Of a stretch of DNA of 64,000 nt, positions 26,634 to 35,142 are shown piece by piece. The notes beneath the pieces are model-generated. The model was not told the origin of the DNA. It did no database searches and saw only the letters and a program-made list of their open reading frames with translations. Positions within the stretch are counted from its first letter, which is position 1; every line of letters begins with the position of its first letter. The stretch is from Microvirga arvi (GTDB lineage: Bacteria > Pseudomonadota > Alphaproteobacteria > Rhizobiales > Beijerinckiaceae): assembly GCF_016892765.1 (NCBI RefSeq), contig NZ_JAFEMD010000026.1, forward strand, positions 1 to 64,000, in the 5' to 3' direction. The position numbers and the translations under genes were made by a program.

Positions 26634-28232
26634 ATGGAAACGATTTCGACCGAGGTCGTCGTTGTTGGAGCTGGTCCTTCCGGTGCGGCCGCCGCTTGGC
26701 GCCTCGCTCAGGCTGGGCTCAAAGTCGTCAGCATCGAACGCGGAGACTGGTTTGCCTATGATGAGGTCAGGCGGGACCAGCCCGACTATGAATTGCGTCG
26801 TGCCGGGCCACTTCACGCCAATCCGAACATACGCCGTGGACGCGACGACGCACCCGTCGACGACGTGGATAGTCCGATCAAGCCGATGATCGGCAATGCG
26901 GTCGGCGGCGGCTCGATCTACTGGTCCGCTCACGTGCCGCGTTTCCGCCCGGAGGATTTTCGGATTGCGACGCTCGACGGCATCGGGAGCGATTGGCCGA
27001 TCAGCTACGACGACTTGGCGCCTTACTACGAGGAGAACGAGAAGCGCCTCGGGACGGCCTTCGTCCCGGGCGATCCGTCCGCGCCGCCGCGGGGCGAGCA
27101 CGGCCTGACGCTCCCGACCATCGGCGCACACGGCCGCCGCTTCGGGAAAGCTTTCGACCGGTTGGGCTGGCACTGGTGGCCTGTCGATCTCGTGGTCGGC
27201 CGCGAAGCGGACGATCCGGCAACCGTCCACTGCACCCATGCGGGCCCCTGCGATCTCGGCTGCCCCAGCCGAATCAGATCGGGCGCAGACCAGGCTTACA
27301 TGCATGACGCGATCGCAAACGGCGTGCGACTCCTCACCCGCACCCGCGTGATGCGCCTGGAGCACGATGCGGATGGACGTGTGACGGCGGCGCTCTGCAT
27401 GACGGACGAGGGTCCCTTGCGGGTCGAAGGACGGATCTTCGTTCTGGCCGCCAACGGCATGGGAACGCCGCATCTTCTGCTTCTGTCGCGCTCTGAACGG
27501 TTCCCGGACGGATTGGGGAACGATTCCGGACTCGTCGGCCGGAACCTGATGCTGCATCCCTATGCGCGGGTGGACGGGCTGTTTCCCGAGGCCATGGGCG
27601 CGTGGGCAGCCGGCGAGAAAGCGGGCATCGTGTCCTTCGAATTCTATGCGACCCGGCCCGAACGCGATTTCGTGCGCGGCCTCAAACTGCAGCTGACCGG
27701 CGGTCCGGCGCCGGTCGCCCTGGCCTGCGGCGCAGGGGCCGGCTCCATGCTGCCTTGGGGCGAGGCGCACCATGCCGCCTTTGAGGAGCGCTTCGACCGC
27801 ATCTGCGGATTGACGGTCTGCGCAGAGGATCTCGCCGAGGACAGGAACCGCATTACCCTGTCCGAAACCCTCGTCGACCGCGACGGCACACCTGCTCCGA
27901 AAATGATCTATACGCTGTCCGACAATTCCCGCCGCATCCTCGATTTCGGCATGGATCGCGCCGAGGAGGTCCTGCGCGAGGCGGGAGCAACGGCAATCGA
28001 TCGGACCCCGCTGCGGGCGGAGGCGGGATTCCACCTGATGGGCACGGCCCGGATGGGCCAAGATCCGGCGCGCTCGGTGGTGGACCCGTTCGGGCGCTGC
28101 CATGGCGTGCCGAATCTCTACATTACCGATGCGAGCGTTTTCGTGACGTCGGCGGCCATCAATCCCACTGCGACGGCCCAGGCGCTCGCGCTGCGGACCG
28201 CGGACAGCATCGCTGCGACCTTCCTCCAGTAA
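26634..28232 (+). CDS. GMC-family FAD-dependent oxidoreductase
   Basis: 532 residues. FAD motif VVVGAGPSGAAAAWRLAQAG near the N-terminus, then GNAVGGGSIYWSAH, a Cys cluster CTHAGPCDLGC, and the C-terminal GFHLMGTARMG and NPTATAQALALR with the usual His/Asn pair. It resembles gluconate 2-dehydrogenase or cholesterol/choline-type large subunits that oxidise an alcohol and pass electrons to a cytochrome. The ATG at 26634 follows GAGGA; the frame is open upstream but lacks similarity. No cytochrome subunit is next to it. Confidence 0.86.
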   Translation: METISTEVVVVGAGPSGAAAAWRLAQAGLKVVSIERGDWFAYDEVRRDQPDYELRRAGPLHANPNIRRGRDDAPVDDVDSPIKPMIGNAVGGGSIYWSAHVPRFRPEDFRIATLDGIGSDWPISYDDLAPYYEENEKRLGTAFVPGDPSAPPRGEHGLTLPTIGAHGRRFGKAFDRLGWHWWPVDLVVGREADDPATVHCTHAGPCDLGCPSRIRSGADQAYMHDAIANGVRLLTRTRVMRLEHDADGRVTAALCMTDEGPLRVEGRIFVLAANGMGTPHLLLLSRSERFPDGLGNDSGLVGRNLMLHPYARVDGLFPEAMGAWAAGEKAGIVSFEFYATRPERDFVRGLKLQLTGGPAPVALACGAGAGSMLPWGEAHHAAFEERFDRICGLTVCAEDLAEDRNRITLSETLVDRDGTPAPKMIYTLSDNSRRILDFGMDRAEEVLREAGATAIDRTPLRAEAGFHLMGTARMGQDPARSVVDPFGRCHGVPNLYITDASVFVTSAAINPTATAQALALRTADSIAATFLQ

Positions 28233-28279
28233 GTCCATCGGCGCCCTCCGGCAAGTAGCACCCTTGCCCGCACAGATGC

Positions 28280-28321
28280 TACAAGAATCTTCTTGTAATA
28301 CAAGTAGACAGTGATACTGTC
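28280..28321 (+). promoter_or_regulatory. Three adjoining palindromes before the 28.3 kb operon
   Basis: TACAAGAATCTTCTTGTA (28280-28297) overlaps CTTGTAATACAAG (28292-28304, perfect around one central base). This is followed by GACAGTGATACTGTC (28307-28321). The middle one is the shared operator motif of the island. Together they lie 26 to 67 bases before the TTG start of the first SDR gene, an arrangement suited to a repressor and possibly a second regulator. Confidence 0.6.
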
Positions 28322-28346
28322 TTCCAGACTTGAGGAGTGGGGCACG

Positions 28347-29111
28347 TTGCGGTTCGAGAACAAAGTCGCCATCGTGACAGGAGGAGCGAACGGCATGGGC
28401 CGGTCCACGGCGCTCGCCTTTGCACGTGAGGGAGCATCGGTCGTCGTCGGTGACGTTTCAGACGAGAGAGGCGCGACGCTGGTGCAGGAAGCGTCCGAAC
28501 TTCCCGGCCGTATCGTTTACCGGCATTGCGACGTCTCAAGGGAAGCGGACGTCAAGGCGCTCGTCGCGGCTGCCGAGGACACGTTCGGCCGCCTCGACAC
28601 GATCTTCAACAACGCTGGAATCGAGCAGCCCGTTACCCCTTCCACGGAGGTGACGGAGGAGTTGTTCGATCGCGTGATCGCCATCAACCTGAAGGGCGTC
28701 TTCTTCGGGTGCAAGCACGCCATCCCTGCGCTGCTGCGGGCAGGGGGCGGAACCATCGTCAACAATTCGTCCGTGAGTGCCTTCGCGAATGTTGGCGGCA
28801 ACATTTCCTATGCAGCCTCCAAAGGCGCCATCATGTCGATGACTCGCGTCCTCGCGGTCGAGTATTCCCGTCGGAACGTCCGCGTGAATGCCATCAACCC
28901 GGGTGTCATCGATACGGACATGAACCGCCGAAACCGGGACCTGGCGGCCGATCCAGCCGGGGTCGAGCAGCGCTGGCGGGAGATCACTCCCCTTGGGCGG
29001 ATGGGAACCGGCGACGAGATTGCCGACGCGGTCCTGTTCCTGGCCTCGTCGCAATCGTCCTTCATCACCGGCATCGGTCTGCTGGTGGATGGCGGGAGGG
29101 TTGCAACATGA
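28347..29111 (+). CDS. SDR-family NAD(P)-dependent dehydrogenase
   Basis: 254 residues. Classical SDR: TGGANGMGRSTA cofactor loop, NNAGIEQP, catalytic NNSSVSAF Ser, and YAASKGAIMSMTR with Tyr and Lys. The acidic residue after the second strand (VVGDVSD) suggests NAD preference. The TTG at 28347 follows GAGGAGTGGGG. It ends with an ATGA overlap to the next SDR gene. First gene of a nine-gene operon. Confidence 0.86.
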   Translation: MRFENKVAIVTGGANGMGRSTALAFAREGASVVVGDVSDERGATLVQEASELPGRIVYRHCDVSREADVKALVAAAEDTFGRLDTIFNNAGIEQPVTPSTEVTEELFDRVIAINLKGVFFGCKHAIPALLRAGGGTIVNNSSVSAFANVGGNISYAASKGAIMSMTRVLAVEYSRRNVRVNAINPGVIDTDMNRRNRDLAADPAGVEQRWREITPLGRMGTGDEIADAVLFLASSQSSFITGIGLLVDGGRVAT

Positions 29112-29833
29112 AGGATCGCCTCGCCGGGAAGGTTGCGGTCGTGACGGGGGCTGCCCGTGGGATCGGCCGAGCCGTTGCGACCGAGTTCGCGGCGCATGGG
29201 GCCCGTGTCTACGCACTGGACCGGCTTGGCGACGAAGTCGCGACCCTGCCCGGTGTCGAGGCGATGCGGATGGACCTGGCGGACGCGAACGAGGTTGCTG
29301 CCACCTTCGCGCGCATCCAGCGCAATGCCGGGCAGATCGACATTCTCGTCAACAATGCCGGCATCATCTTCTTCAAACCCGTCGAGGAGACGAGTGTCGA
29401 GGATTGGGACCGGCTGCAGGCCGTCAACCTCCGCGGACCCTTCCTGTGCGTGCGCGCCGTGGCACCCGGCATGAAGGCTCGCCGAGCCGGTGCGATCATC
29501 AATGTATCCAGCAATGCCGGCGTGAGGGGCGGCAATGACGAGAGCGCCTATTGCGCCTCGAAATTCGGCATCGAAGGCTTCTCCCGCGCGCTCGCGGTGG
29601 AGTTCGCCCCCTACAACGTGTCGGTCAACACGATCACGCCGGGGCACCCGGTCCATACCGCCATGAGCGAAACCACATACGACGCGGAGAAGCGAAAGAT
29701 CTGGAAGGACCCTCGCGAGCTCGCGCCGGCCTTCGTCCACCTGGCATGTCAGGACGCGAGCGGGCTCAACGATCGCCACGTGCGGGCCTGGGATCTTGTC
29801 GTAGAGCTCCGCCAGAAAGGCATCGCAGCATGA
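29108..29833 (+). CDS. SDR-family oxidoreductase
   Basis: 241 residues. TGAARGIGRAVA, NNAGIIFF, NVSSNAGVRG and YCASKFGIEGFSR give the full catalytic set. YALDRLG at the second strand suggests NAD binding. The C-terminus ends in WDLVVELRQKGIAA, longer than usual. ATGA overlaps at both ends make it part of a coupled trio with the SDR before and the amidohydrolase after. Two SDRs side by side suggest two successive oxidations or use on two stereoisomers. Confidence 0.86.
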   Translation: MKDRLAGKVAVVTGAARGIGRAVATEFAAHGARVYALDRLGDEVATLPGVEAMRMDLADANEVAATFARIQRNAGQIDILVNNAGIIFFKPVEETSVEDWDRLQAVNLRGPFLCVRAVAPGMKARRAGAIINVSSNAGVRGGNDESAYCASKFGIEGFSRALAVEFAPYNVSVNTITPGHPVHTAMSETTYDAEKRKIWKDPRELAPAFVHLACQDASGLNDRHVRAWDLVVELRQKGIAA

Positions 29834-31074
29834 GAACTCTTCTCAGAGTAGGCCAAATGGTGGACGGGACAGGGTCGGGGCCTATTCGGGATGCAGCGAT
29901 CCTCATCGAGGGTGAGCGCATCGTGGCCGCCGGACGTTCAGCCGATATCGGGATGCCGGACGGAGCGCGGGTGATCGAGGCCCCCGCGGCGACTGCAATC
30001 CCGGGACTTGTGGACGTCCATGTGCATCTCTCCTACAGCGGCAGTCCCGACAAGCGCGCCTTCCGGGCCGAGCTCGTCGAAATGTCCTATCCGCTCGTCG
30101 CCCTGCGGGCCGCTGAAAATGCCCGCAATACGCTGCTGCACGGCTTCACATCCGTGCGGGACATGCATGCGCCGGGAGGGACGATTATCGACCTCCGCGA
30201 TGCGGTGAACAGGGGCTATGTGGAGGGACCGCGCATCAAGGCGTGCGGCATGGGCCTTACCGTCACGGGCGGCCACATGGACCAGCCCGGTTGGGGCGAC
30301 CACGCGTCCTTCCTCGACATGACCTATCCGTGCGACGGCCCGATAGCATTCCGGGCCGGCGTTCGCGCTCAGCTCAAGCGCGGGGCGGACTTCATCAAAC
30401 TCAATCCCTGCGTCTCGTTCCGCAAGGATCCCGATACGAAGCCGTATCGCTTCGAAATGAATATCGATGAGATCAGAGCCGCCTGCGAGGAGGCCCACGA
30501 GCAGGGCGTCCATGTGGGCGCCCACACCTCCGGCGGGCCGCCCCTCCGCGCCGCCATCGAGGCAGGTTGCGATACGGTGGAGCACGCCCACTGGATCGAC
30601 GACGCCACTCTCGAGCTGATGGTGAAGCGGGGCACCTATCTCGTGCCGACCCTTCTGGTGAACAAGACCTCCTCTGCGGCCGCGGCCGCGGACCCCGAGA
30701 CGCCTCGAGGCTCAAAGCGCTGGGCAGAGCTTTCCGAGAAGGCCATGTGGGAGCGTCTCGACCGCGCCCGCCGCGCGGGCGTGAAGGTGGCCGCCGGCTC
30801 GGACGCAGGCTTCATGCTCGAACATGGCACCACAAATGCTGGCGAGATCGAGCTTCTGGTCGAAGGCGGCTATTCGCCGCTCGAGGCGATCTGCGCGGCG
30901 ACTGCCACGGGTGCCGATATCCTGGAGATCGACGCGGGCCGTCTGATTGCAGGCAAGCTCGCAGACATTGTCCTCGTGTCCGGCGATCCGCTCGTCGACA
31001 TCAGCGTCCTGCGAAGAAGGGAGAATCTGCGGGTCTTCAAAGGAGGGCGGGAGGTGCGTGCACCGGCTGCCTGA
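29830..31074 (+). CDS. Metal-dependent amidohydrolase
   Basis: 414 residues. Imidazolonepropionase/prolidase-like branch of the amidohydrolase superfamily: GLVDVHVHLSYSG (HxH), FIKLNP (Lys in the metal-bridging position), GAHTSGG, TVEHAHW and GSDAGFM provide the metal ligands. Members hydrolyse cyclic amides, Xaa-Pro dipeptides or related C-N bonds. A paralogue occurs at 42302. The start at 29830 overlaps the SDR stop. It precedes the solute-binding protein by 55 bases. Confidence 0.86.
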   Translation: MRTLLRVGQMVDGTGSGPIRDAAILIEGERIVAAGRSADIGMPDGARVIEAPAATAIPGLVDVHVHLSYSGSPDKRAFRAELVEMSYPLVALRAAENARNTLLHGFTSVRDMHAPGGTIIDLRDAVNRGYVEGPRIKACGMGLTVTGGHMDQPGWGDHASFLDMTYPCDGPIAFRAGVRAQLKRGADFIKLNPCVSFRKDPDTKPYRFEMNIDEIRAACEEAHEQGVHVGAHTSGGPPLRAAIEAGCDTVEHAHWIDDATLELMVKRGTYLVPTLLVNKTSSAAAAADPETPRGSKRWAELSEKAMWERLDRARRAGVKVAAGSDAGFMLEHGTTNAGEIELLVEGGYSPLEAICAATATGADILEIDAGRLIAGKLADIVLVSGDPLVDISVLRRRENLRVFKGGREVRAPAA

Positions 31075-31129
31075 GGGACGACCTGACATCAAGAGCGGGC
31101 GTTCGCGATCCGAACCACCAGAGGGAATA

Positions 31130-32725
31130 ATGGGGAATAGAATGCGTAAGCTGATGTGGACTACGGCGCTGGCCTTAAGCCTCACCCCGGTCATGGCGCT
31201 CGCCCAGGCCGGAGATCTCGCGATTGTGTTTGCGGACGACAGCACGTCCGACGTCACATTCGACCCGAGGGTGACCCAATCGCGCCACGAAGAGCAGGTT
31301 ATCGCCCAGGTCTTCGACCAGTTGGTCAGCGCCGATGCGGACAACAAGAAGTATCCAGGGCTCGCAAAATCCTGGACCATGGCGCCGGACAACAAGTCCG
31401 TCGTCCTGCAGCTCCGCGACGACGTTACCTTCCATGACGGCACGAAGTTCGATGCGGAGGCGGTGAAGTTCACCTTCGATACCATCGTGGATCCTGCGAC
31501 GGGATCGCAAGGCGCCATCGACATGATCGGACCCTATGAGGGTTCCGATATCCTCGGGCCTTACGAGATCCGCATTCGATACAAGCGACCCTTCCCGACC
31601 GCCATTGACAGTTTCAGCGAAAACGAGCTGTCCATCGTCAGTCCGACGGCCGTGAAGAAGCTCGGCGGGACCGGATTCGCGCAAGCGCCCGTGGGAACCG
31701 GCCCCTTCAAGTTCGTGAGCTGGGAAAAGAACAAGCAGATCGTGCTCGAACGCAACCCGGACTACAAGTGGGGCGCGCCCTTCTACTCGACCCAGGGACC
31801 GAGCAAAGTCGCGCGGATCATTCATCGCTTCATCCCGAATGCGGCAACCCGCGTGGCTGCGCTTGAGTCGGGCGAGGTCCATTATACCGATCTCACGCCG
31901 CCGCTTGACATGCGACGCCTCGGCGATTCCAGCAAGTACGACACCATGACGGGCGTGGCCTCAGGCGTACCCTTCTCGCTGATGTTCAACGTGTCTCGCG
32001 GTCCCTTGCAGGACATTAAGGTACGGCAGGCCTTCATGTATGCGGTCGACCGGTCCCGCCTGTCGCAGAACCTGTTCTTCGGATACGCGAAGGCGGCCTG
32101 GGGGCCGATCGCGCCCTCCACGCCAGCCTATTGGAAGGGCGTCGAGGAGTACTACAAGTTCAGCCGCGAAACAGCCGGCAAGCTCTTGGAGGAGGCCGGC
32201 TGGAAGATGGGATCAGGCGGCATCCGAGAGAAGGACGGGCAACCGCTTCAAATCTATTATCCGACCCTGCTTGAGCCGGAGACCTCGGTCGCGCTTCAGG
32301 CCGACCTGAAGCGGGTGGGCATCGACCTCAAGGTCGAGAACGTCACCAAGGCGAAGCAGGACGAACTCATCATCAACAACCAATACGACGTCGGGGGCAT
32401 CCGCTGGGTTTACAATGATCCCTCCGTGCTGCGGATTCCCTTCGACTCGGGCAATATCCCGGAACCCGGCAAGTTCAAATTCAACTGGATGCGCTGGAAA
32501 AGCCCGGAACTCGACAAGGTCCTGGCCGCCGCCAGCACGGCGGCCTCCCTGGAGGAGCGCACGAAGCTTTATGCGGACGCGCAGAAGATGATCATGGATG
32601 CGGCGGTCTTCATGCCGATCCACGATCAGATCCAGACAATCGCCTCAAGCAAGAAGGTCGTGGGTGCACGCTTCGCGCCGGGTAACTGGCAGGTCCGACT
32701 CTACGACGTCCGCCCGGCGAACTGA
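31130..32725 (+). CDS. ABC transporter solute-binding protein (peptide/opine type)
   Basis: 531 residues with a signal peptide (MRKLMWTTALALSLTPVMAL, then AQA). SBP_bac_5 features: FDPRVTQSRHEEQVIAQVFD, LAKSWTMAPDNKSVVLQLRD, VTFHDGTKFDAEAVKF, GTGPFKFVSWEKN and VRQAFMYAVDR. Such proteins bind oligopeptides, opines, glutathione or nickel. The ATG at 31130 follows GAGGGA; ATG 31142 is an alternative. Two permeases follow, but no ATPase gene is in this operon. Confidence 0.88.
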   Translation: MGNRMRKLMWTTALALSLTPVMALAQAGDLAIVFADDSTSDVTFDPRVTQSRHEEQVIAQVFDQLVSADADNKKYPGLAKSWTMAPDNKSVVLQLRDDVTFHDGTKFDAEAVKFTFDTIVDPATGSQGAIDMIGPYEGSDILGPYEIRIRYKRPFPTAIDSFSENELSIVSPTAVKKLGGTGFAQAPVGTGPFKFVSWEKNKQIVLERNPDYKWGAPFYSTQGPSKVARIIHRFIPNAATRVAALESGEVHYTDLTPPLDMRRLGDSSKYDTMTGVASGVPFSLMFNVSRGPLQDIKVRQAFMYAVDRSRLSQNLFFGYAKAAWGPIAPSTPAYWKGVEEYYKFSRETAGKLLEEAGWKMGSGGIREKDGQPLQIYYPTLLEPETSVALQADLKRVGIDLKVENVTKAKQDELIINNQYDVGGIRWVYNDPSVLRIPFDSGNIPEPGKFKFNWMRWKSPELDKVLAAASTAASLEERTKLYADAQKMIMDAAVFMPIHDQIQTIASSKKVVGARFAPGNWQVRLYDVRPAN

Positions 32726-32783
32726 CCCGACCGCGCCGGCCCCGGATGGTCCCGCGGGCCGGCCCCACAAAAGTCTGGATCCA

Positions 32784-33707
32784 ATGCGATATGCCCTCCG
32801 CCGGGTTCTCGGCGTCATTCCCATCCTGTTCGTCACCTGGACCATCGTGTTCGGGGTAATGCAGCTCATCCCCGGCGATCCGGTGAACCTGATGCTCGCA
32901 GGTGTCCCCGCCTCGCAGGAGGTGCGCGAGAACGAGCGCCGCCGGCTCGGGCTCGACCGTCCCTTCCTGGAACGGTACGTCACCTTTCTCGGGAGGGCTG
33001 TGCGGGGGGACCTCGGCGAGTCCTACCGGTCTCGGCAACCGGTGACCCGCATGATCTCCGAACAGGCCGGATCGACCCTCGAACTCGCGGCGGGAGGACT
33101 CGTCGTCGGCCTCGGGGCCGGTCTCCTCCTCGGCATGGTGGCCGGCCTGAAGCCCAATACCTGGATCGACACCCTGTGCATGCTCGTCGCCTTGGCAGGA
33201 GTATCGCTGCCGAGCTTCTGGATCGGCATGATGCTGATCTACGTCTTCGGCATGACCCTGGCCTGGGTTCCGATCGTCGGCAGCGGACTCGCTGCGCTCG
33301 TCCTTCCGTCGATCACGGTCGGGCTTTTCATCGCCGGCGGCTTCGCGCGACTGGTCCGGTCGTCGATCATCGACGCCATGGGGCAAGACTATATCCGCAC
33401 GGCTCGGGCGAAGGGACTCGGTTGGGCGAAGATCGCATTCAAGCATGCTCTACGCAACGCGATGATCCCGCCCGTCACCTTGCTCGGGATCCAGATCGCG
33501 GTCCTTGTCGGGGGAGCCGTGGTGACGGAAAACGTGTTTGCGCGGCCGGGCCTCGGCACCATGCTGGTTGAGGCCGTCCTGAACAAGGATCTCCCCCTCG
33601 TGCAGGCGCTCGTCGTCTACACGACCGCCGCCTATGTTCTCGTCAATCTTTTGGTGGATCTTCTCTATGGCTTGATCGACCCGCGTGTCCAGGTCGGGAG
33701 GGCATGA
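32784..33707 (+). CDS. ABC transporter permease (DppB type)
   Basis: 307 residues, six predicted membrane segments. Starts MRYALRRVLGVIPILFVTWT; PGDPVNLMLAG and the EAA loop YIRTARAKGLGWAKIAFKHA are typical of DppB. Overlaps the next permease by ATGA. A GC-rich inverted repeat (GCCGGCCC/GGGCCGGC) sits between the binding-protein gene and this one. Confidence 0.88.
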   Translation: MRYALRRVLGVIPILFVTWTIVFGVMQLIPGDPVNLMLAGVPASQEVRENERRRLGLDRPFLERYVTFLGRAVRGDLGESYRSRQPVTRMISEQAGSTLELAAGGLVVGLGAGLLLGMVAGLKPNTWIDTLCMLVALAGVSLPSFWIGMMLIYVFGMTLAWVPIVGSGLAALVLPSITVGLFIAGGFARLVRSSIIDAMGQDYIRTARAKGLGWAKIAFKHALRNAMIPPVTLLGIQIAVLVGGAVVTENVFARPGLGTMLVEAVLNKDLPLVQALVVYTTAAYVLVNLLVDLLYGLIDPRVQVGRA

Positions 33708-34603
33708 TGACATTGCCGTTCCCGGTGGCAGCCCCCCTCGTGACGAGCGACCTGACGCGGTCTCAGCGCGCGCTGCGCTTCATACGGCGTTTCGCCCGTC
33801 ATACGGGCGCCTCCGCGGGCGTGGCCATTCTCCTCGTCCTCGTGGTCTGCACGATCCTGGCTCCCTTCATTGCACCCTTCGATCCCACAGAGACTGATGT
33901 CGGCGCGCGCCTTTCTGCGCCCGATTCGATTCACTGGCTCGGGGTGGATCTGCACGGCCGTGACATCTTCTCCCGGATTGTCTGGGGCGGGCGCTACTCC
34001 TTAGCAGTCGGAATGGCAACCGTCCTGCTGGCGCTCGTCGTCGGGAGCACCATCGGAATCTTTTTGGGCTATCGCGGCGGACGTGTGGACGCGATTGGAT
34101 CACGCGCCATCGATGTCCTCCTCGGCTTTCCGTCAGTCGTGATGGCGATCCTCGTCGTGGCTGTCCTGGGTGTAGGGCTCGTCAACGTGGTAATCGCCGT
34201 CGCCATTGCGCAGATTCCACGGTTTGCGCGTGTCGTTCGCGGCGCCGTGCTCGTGGTCAAGGAGCAGCTTTACATCGATGCCGCGCGCGCGATCGGCGCT
34301 AACGGGCGCCACATTATGGTCCGCCATCTTGTGCCGAACGTGATGCCGACCCTCATCGTTCTCGGGACTCTCAATCTCGGCGACGCGATCCTTTCAACGG
34401 CGACGCTCAGCTTTCTCGGACTGGGCGCACAGCCGCCGGCTCCCGAATGGGGCGCCATGCTCAACGACGGCCGCGACTACATGCGCTACGCGCCCTGGAT
34501 GATGTTCTTTCCAGGCCTCGCACTCTTCCTGACCGTCATGTCTGTCAACCTGATAGGCGACCGTCTGAGCCATCTGCTCGATCCTCGCGCGCGCAACAAA
34601 TGA
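33704..34603 (+). CDS. ABC transporter permease (DppC type)
   Basis: 299 residues. N-terminal cytoplasmic leader, then a membrane segment (GVAILLVLVVCTILAPFIAP), GVDLHGRDIFSRIVWG, and the EAA loop YIDAARAIGANGRHIMVRHL. Ends LIGDRLSHLLDPRARNK as DppC proteins do. Pairs with the preceding permease. The ATPase must come from elsewhere, such as the genes at 46.7-48.8 or 50.8 kb. Confidence 0.88.
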   Translation: MMTLPFPVAAPLVTSDLTRSQRALRFIRRFARHTGASAGVAILLVLVVCTILAPFIAPFDPTETDVGARLSAPDSIHWLGVDLHGRDIFSRIVWGGRYSLAVGMATVLLALVVGSTIGIFLGYRGGRVDAIGSRAIDVLLGFPSVVMAILVVAVLGVGLVNVVIAVAIAQIPRFARVVRGAVLVVKEQLYIDAARAIGANGRHIMVRHLVPNVMPTLIVLGTLNLGDAILSTATLSFLGLGAQPPAPEWGAMLNDGRDYMRYAPWMMFFPGLALFLTVMSVNLIGDRLSHLLDPRARNK

Positions 34604-34649
34604 GCCAACCCGACAACCCCAACCTAACCCAACCAACCGGAGGACCATC

Positions 34650-35141
34650 GTGAACGCACCTGTAAAGTCGGACAACCCTAATATCCTCGGCCTCAAGCAC
34701 ATGGCATTCGCCGTCAACGACGCCAGGAAGGCACTTGAGGCTTATTCCAAGTTCTTGTGCGTCCCGGCTGACGCACCAGTCATCGACTACGAGAAATCAC
34801 GCAACCGCGTGGCGCTCTTCAATCTCGGCGGAGTCGAGTACCAGCTCTGTCAATCGATGGATCCGGACGGCCGCTTCGCAAGCTGGATCAGGGAGAGGGG
34901 CGGCGAGGGCCTCCACCACATCTGCTACGAGGTGGACGACATTGAAAAAGCGCTCGACCACGCGCAGAAGAACGGAGCGAACCTGCGCGAGTGCAAAGCC
35001 TGCAAAGTGTTTGGGAGCCATCCCCATCCGGAAGGCTATGTGGCCTTTCTCGACAACGACGCCGGTGGAATCGAGATCGAGTTCATGCAGGTCTACACGC
35101 CTGAAGAACTCGCGAAGTACAATGCTGTAAAGGGAATTTAA
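34650..35141 (+). CDS. VOC-family protein, methylmalonyl-CoA-epimerase-like
   Basis: 163 residues with two glyoxalase-type repeats. Metal ligand candidates: His in LGLKHMAFAV, Gln in GVEYQLCQ, His in GLHHICYEVDD and Glu in IEIEFMQV. This matches the HQHE arrangement of methylmalonyl-CoA epimerases, though small substrates other than CoA esters are possible. The start is GTG 34650 after GGAGGA. Next gene begins two bases after its stop. Confidence 0.82.
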   Translation: MNAPVKSDNPNILGLKHMAFAVNDARKALEAYSKFLCVPADAPVIDYEKSRNRVALFNLGGVEYQLCQSMDPDGRFASWIRERGGEGLHHICYEVDDIEKALDHAQKNGANLRECKACKVFGSHPHPEGYVAFLDNDAGGIEIEFMQVYTPEELAKYNAVKGI

Positions 35142-35142
35142 C

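Noticed and set aside
26619..28238. 539-residue leftward open frame
   Set aside because: Antisense of the GMC oxidoreductase; no motif.
32736..32766. Possible terminator between binding-protein gene and permease at 32.7 kb
   Set aside because: Only an 8-base GC stem with a 13-base or longer loop and no T tract; too weak to call in such GC-rich sequence.
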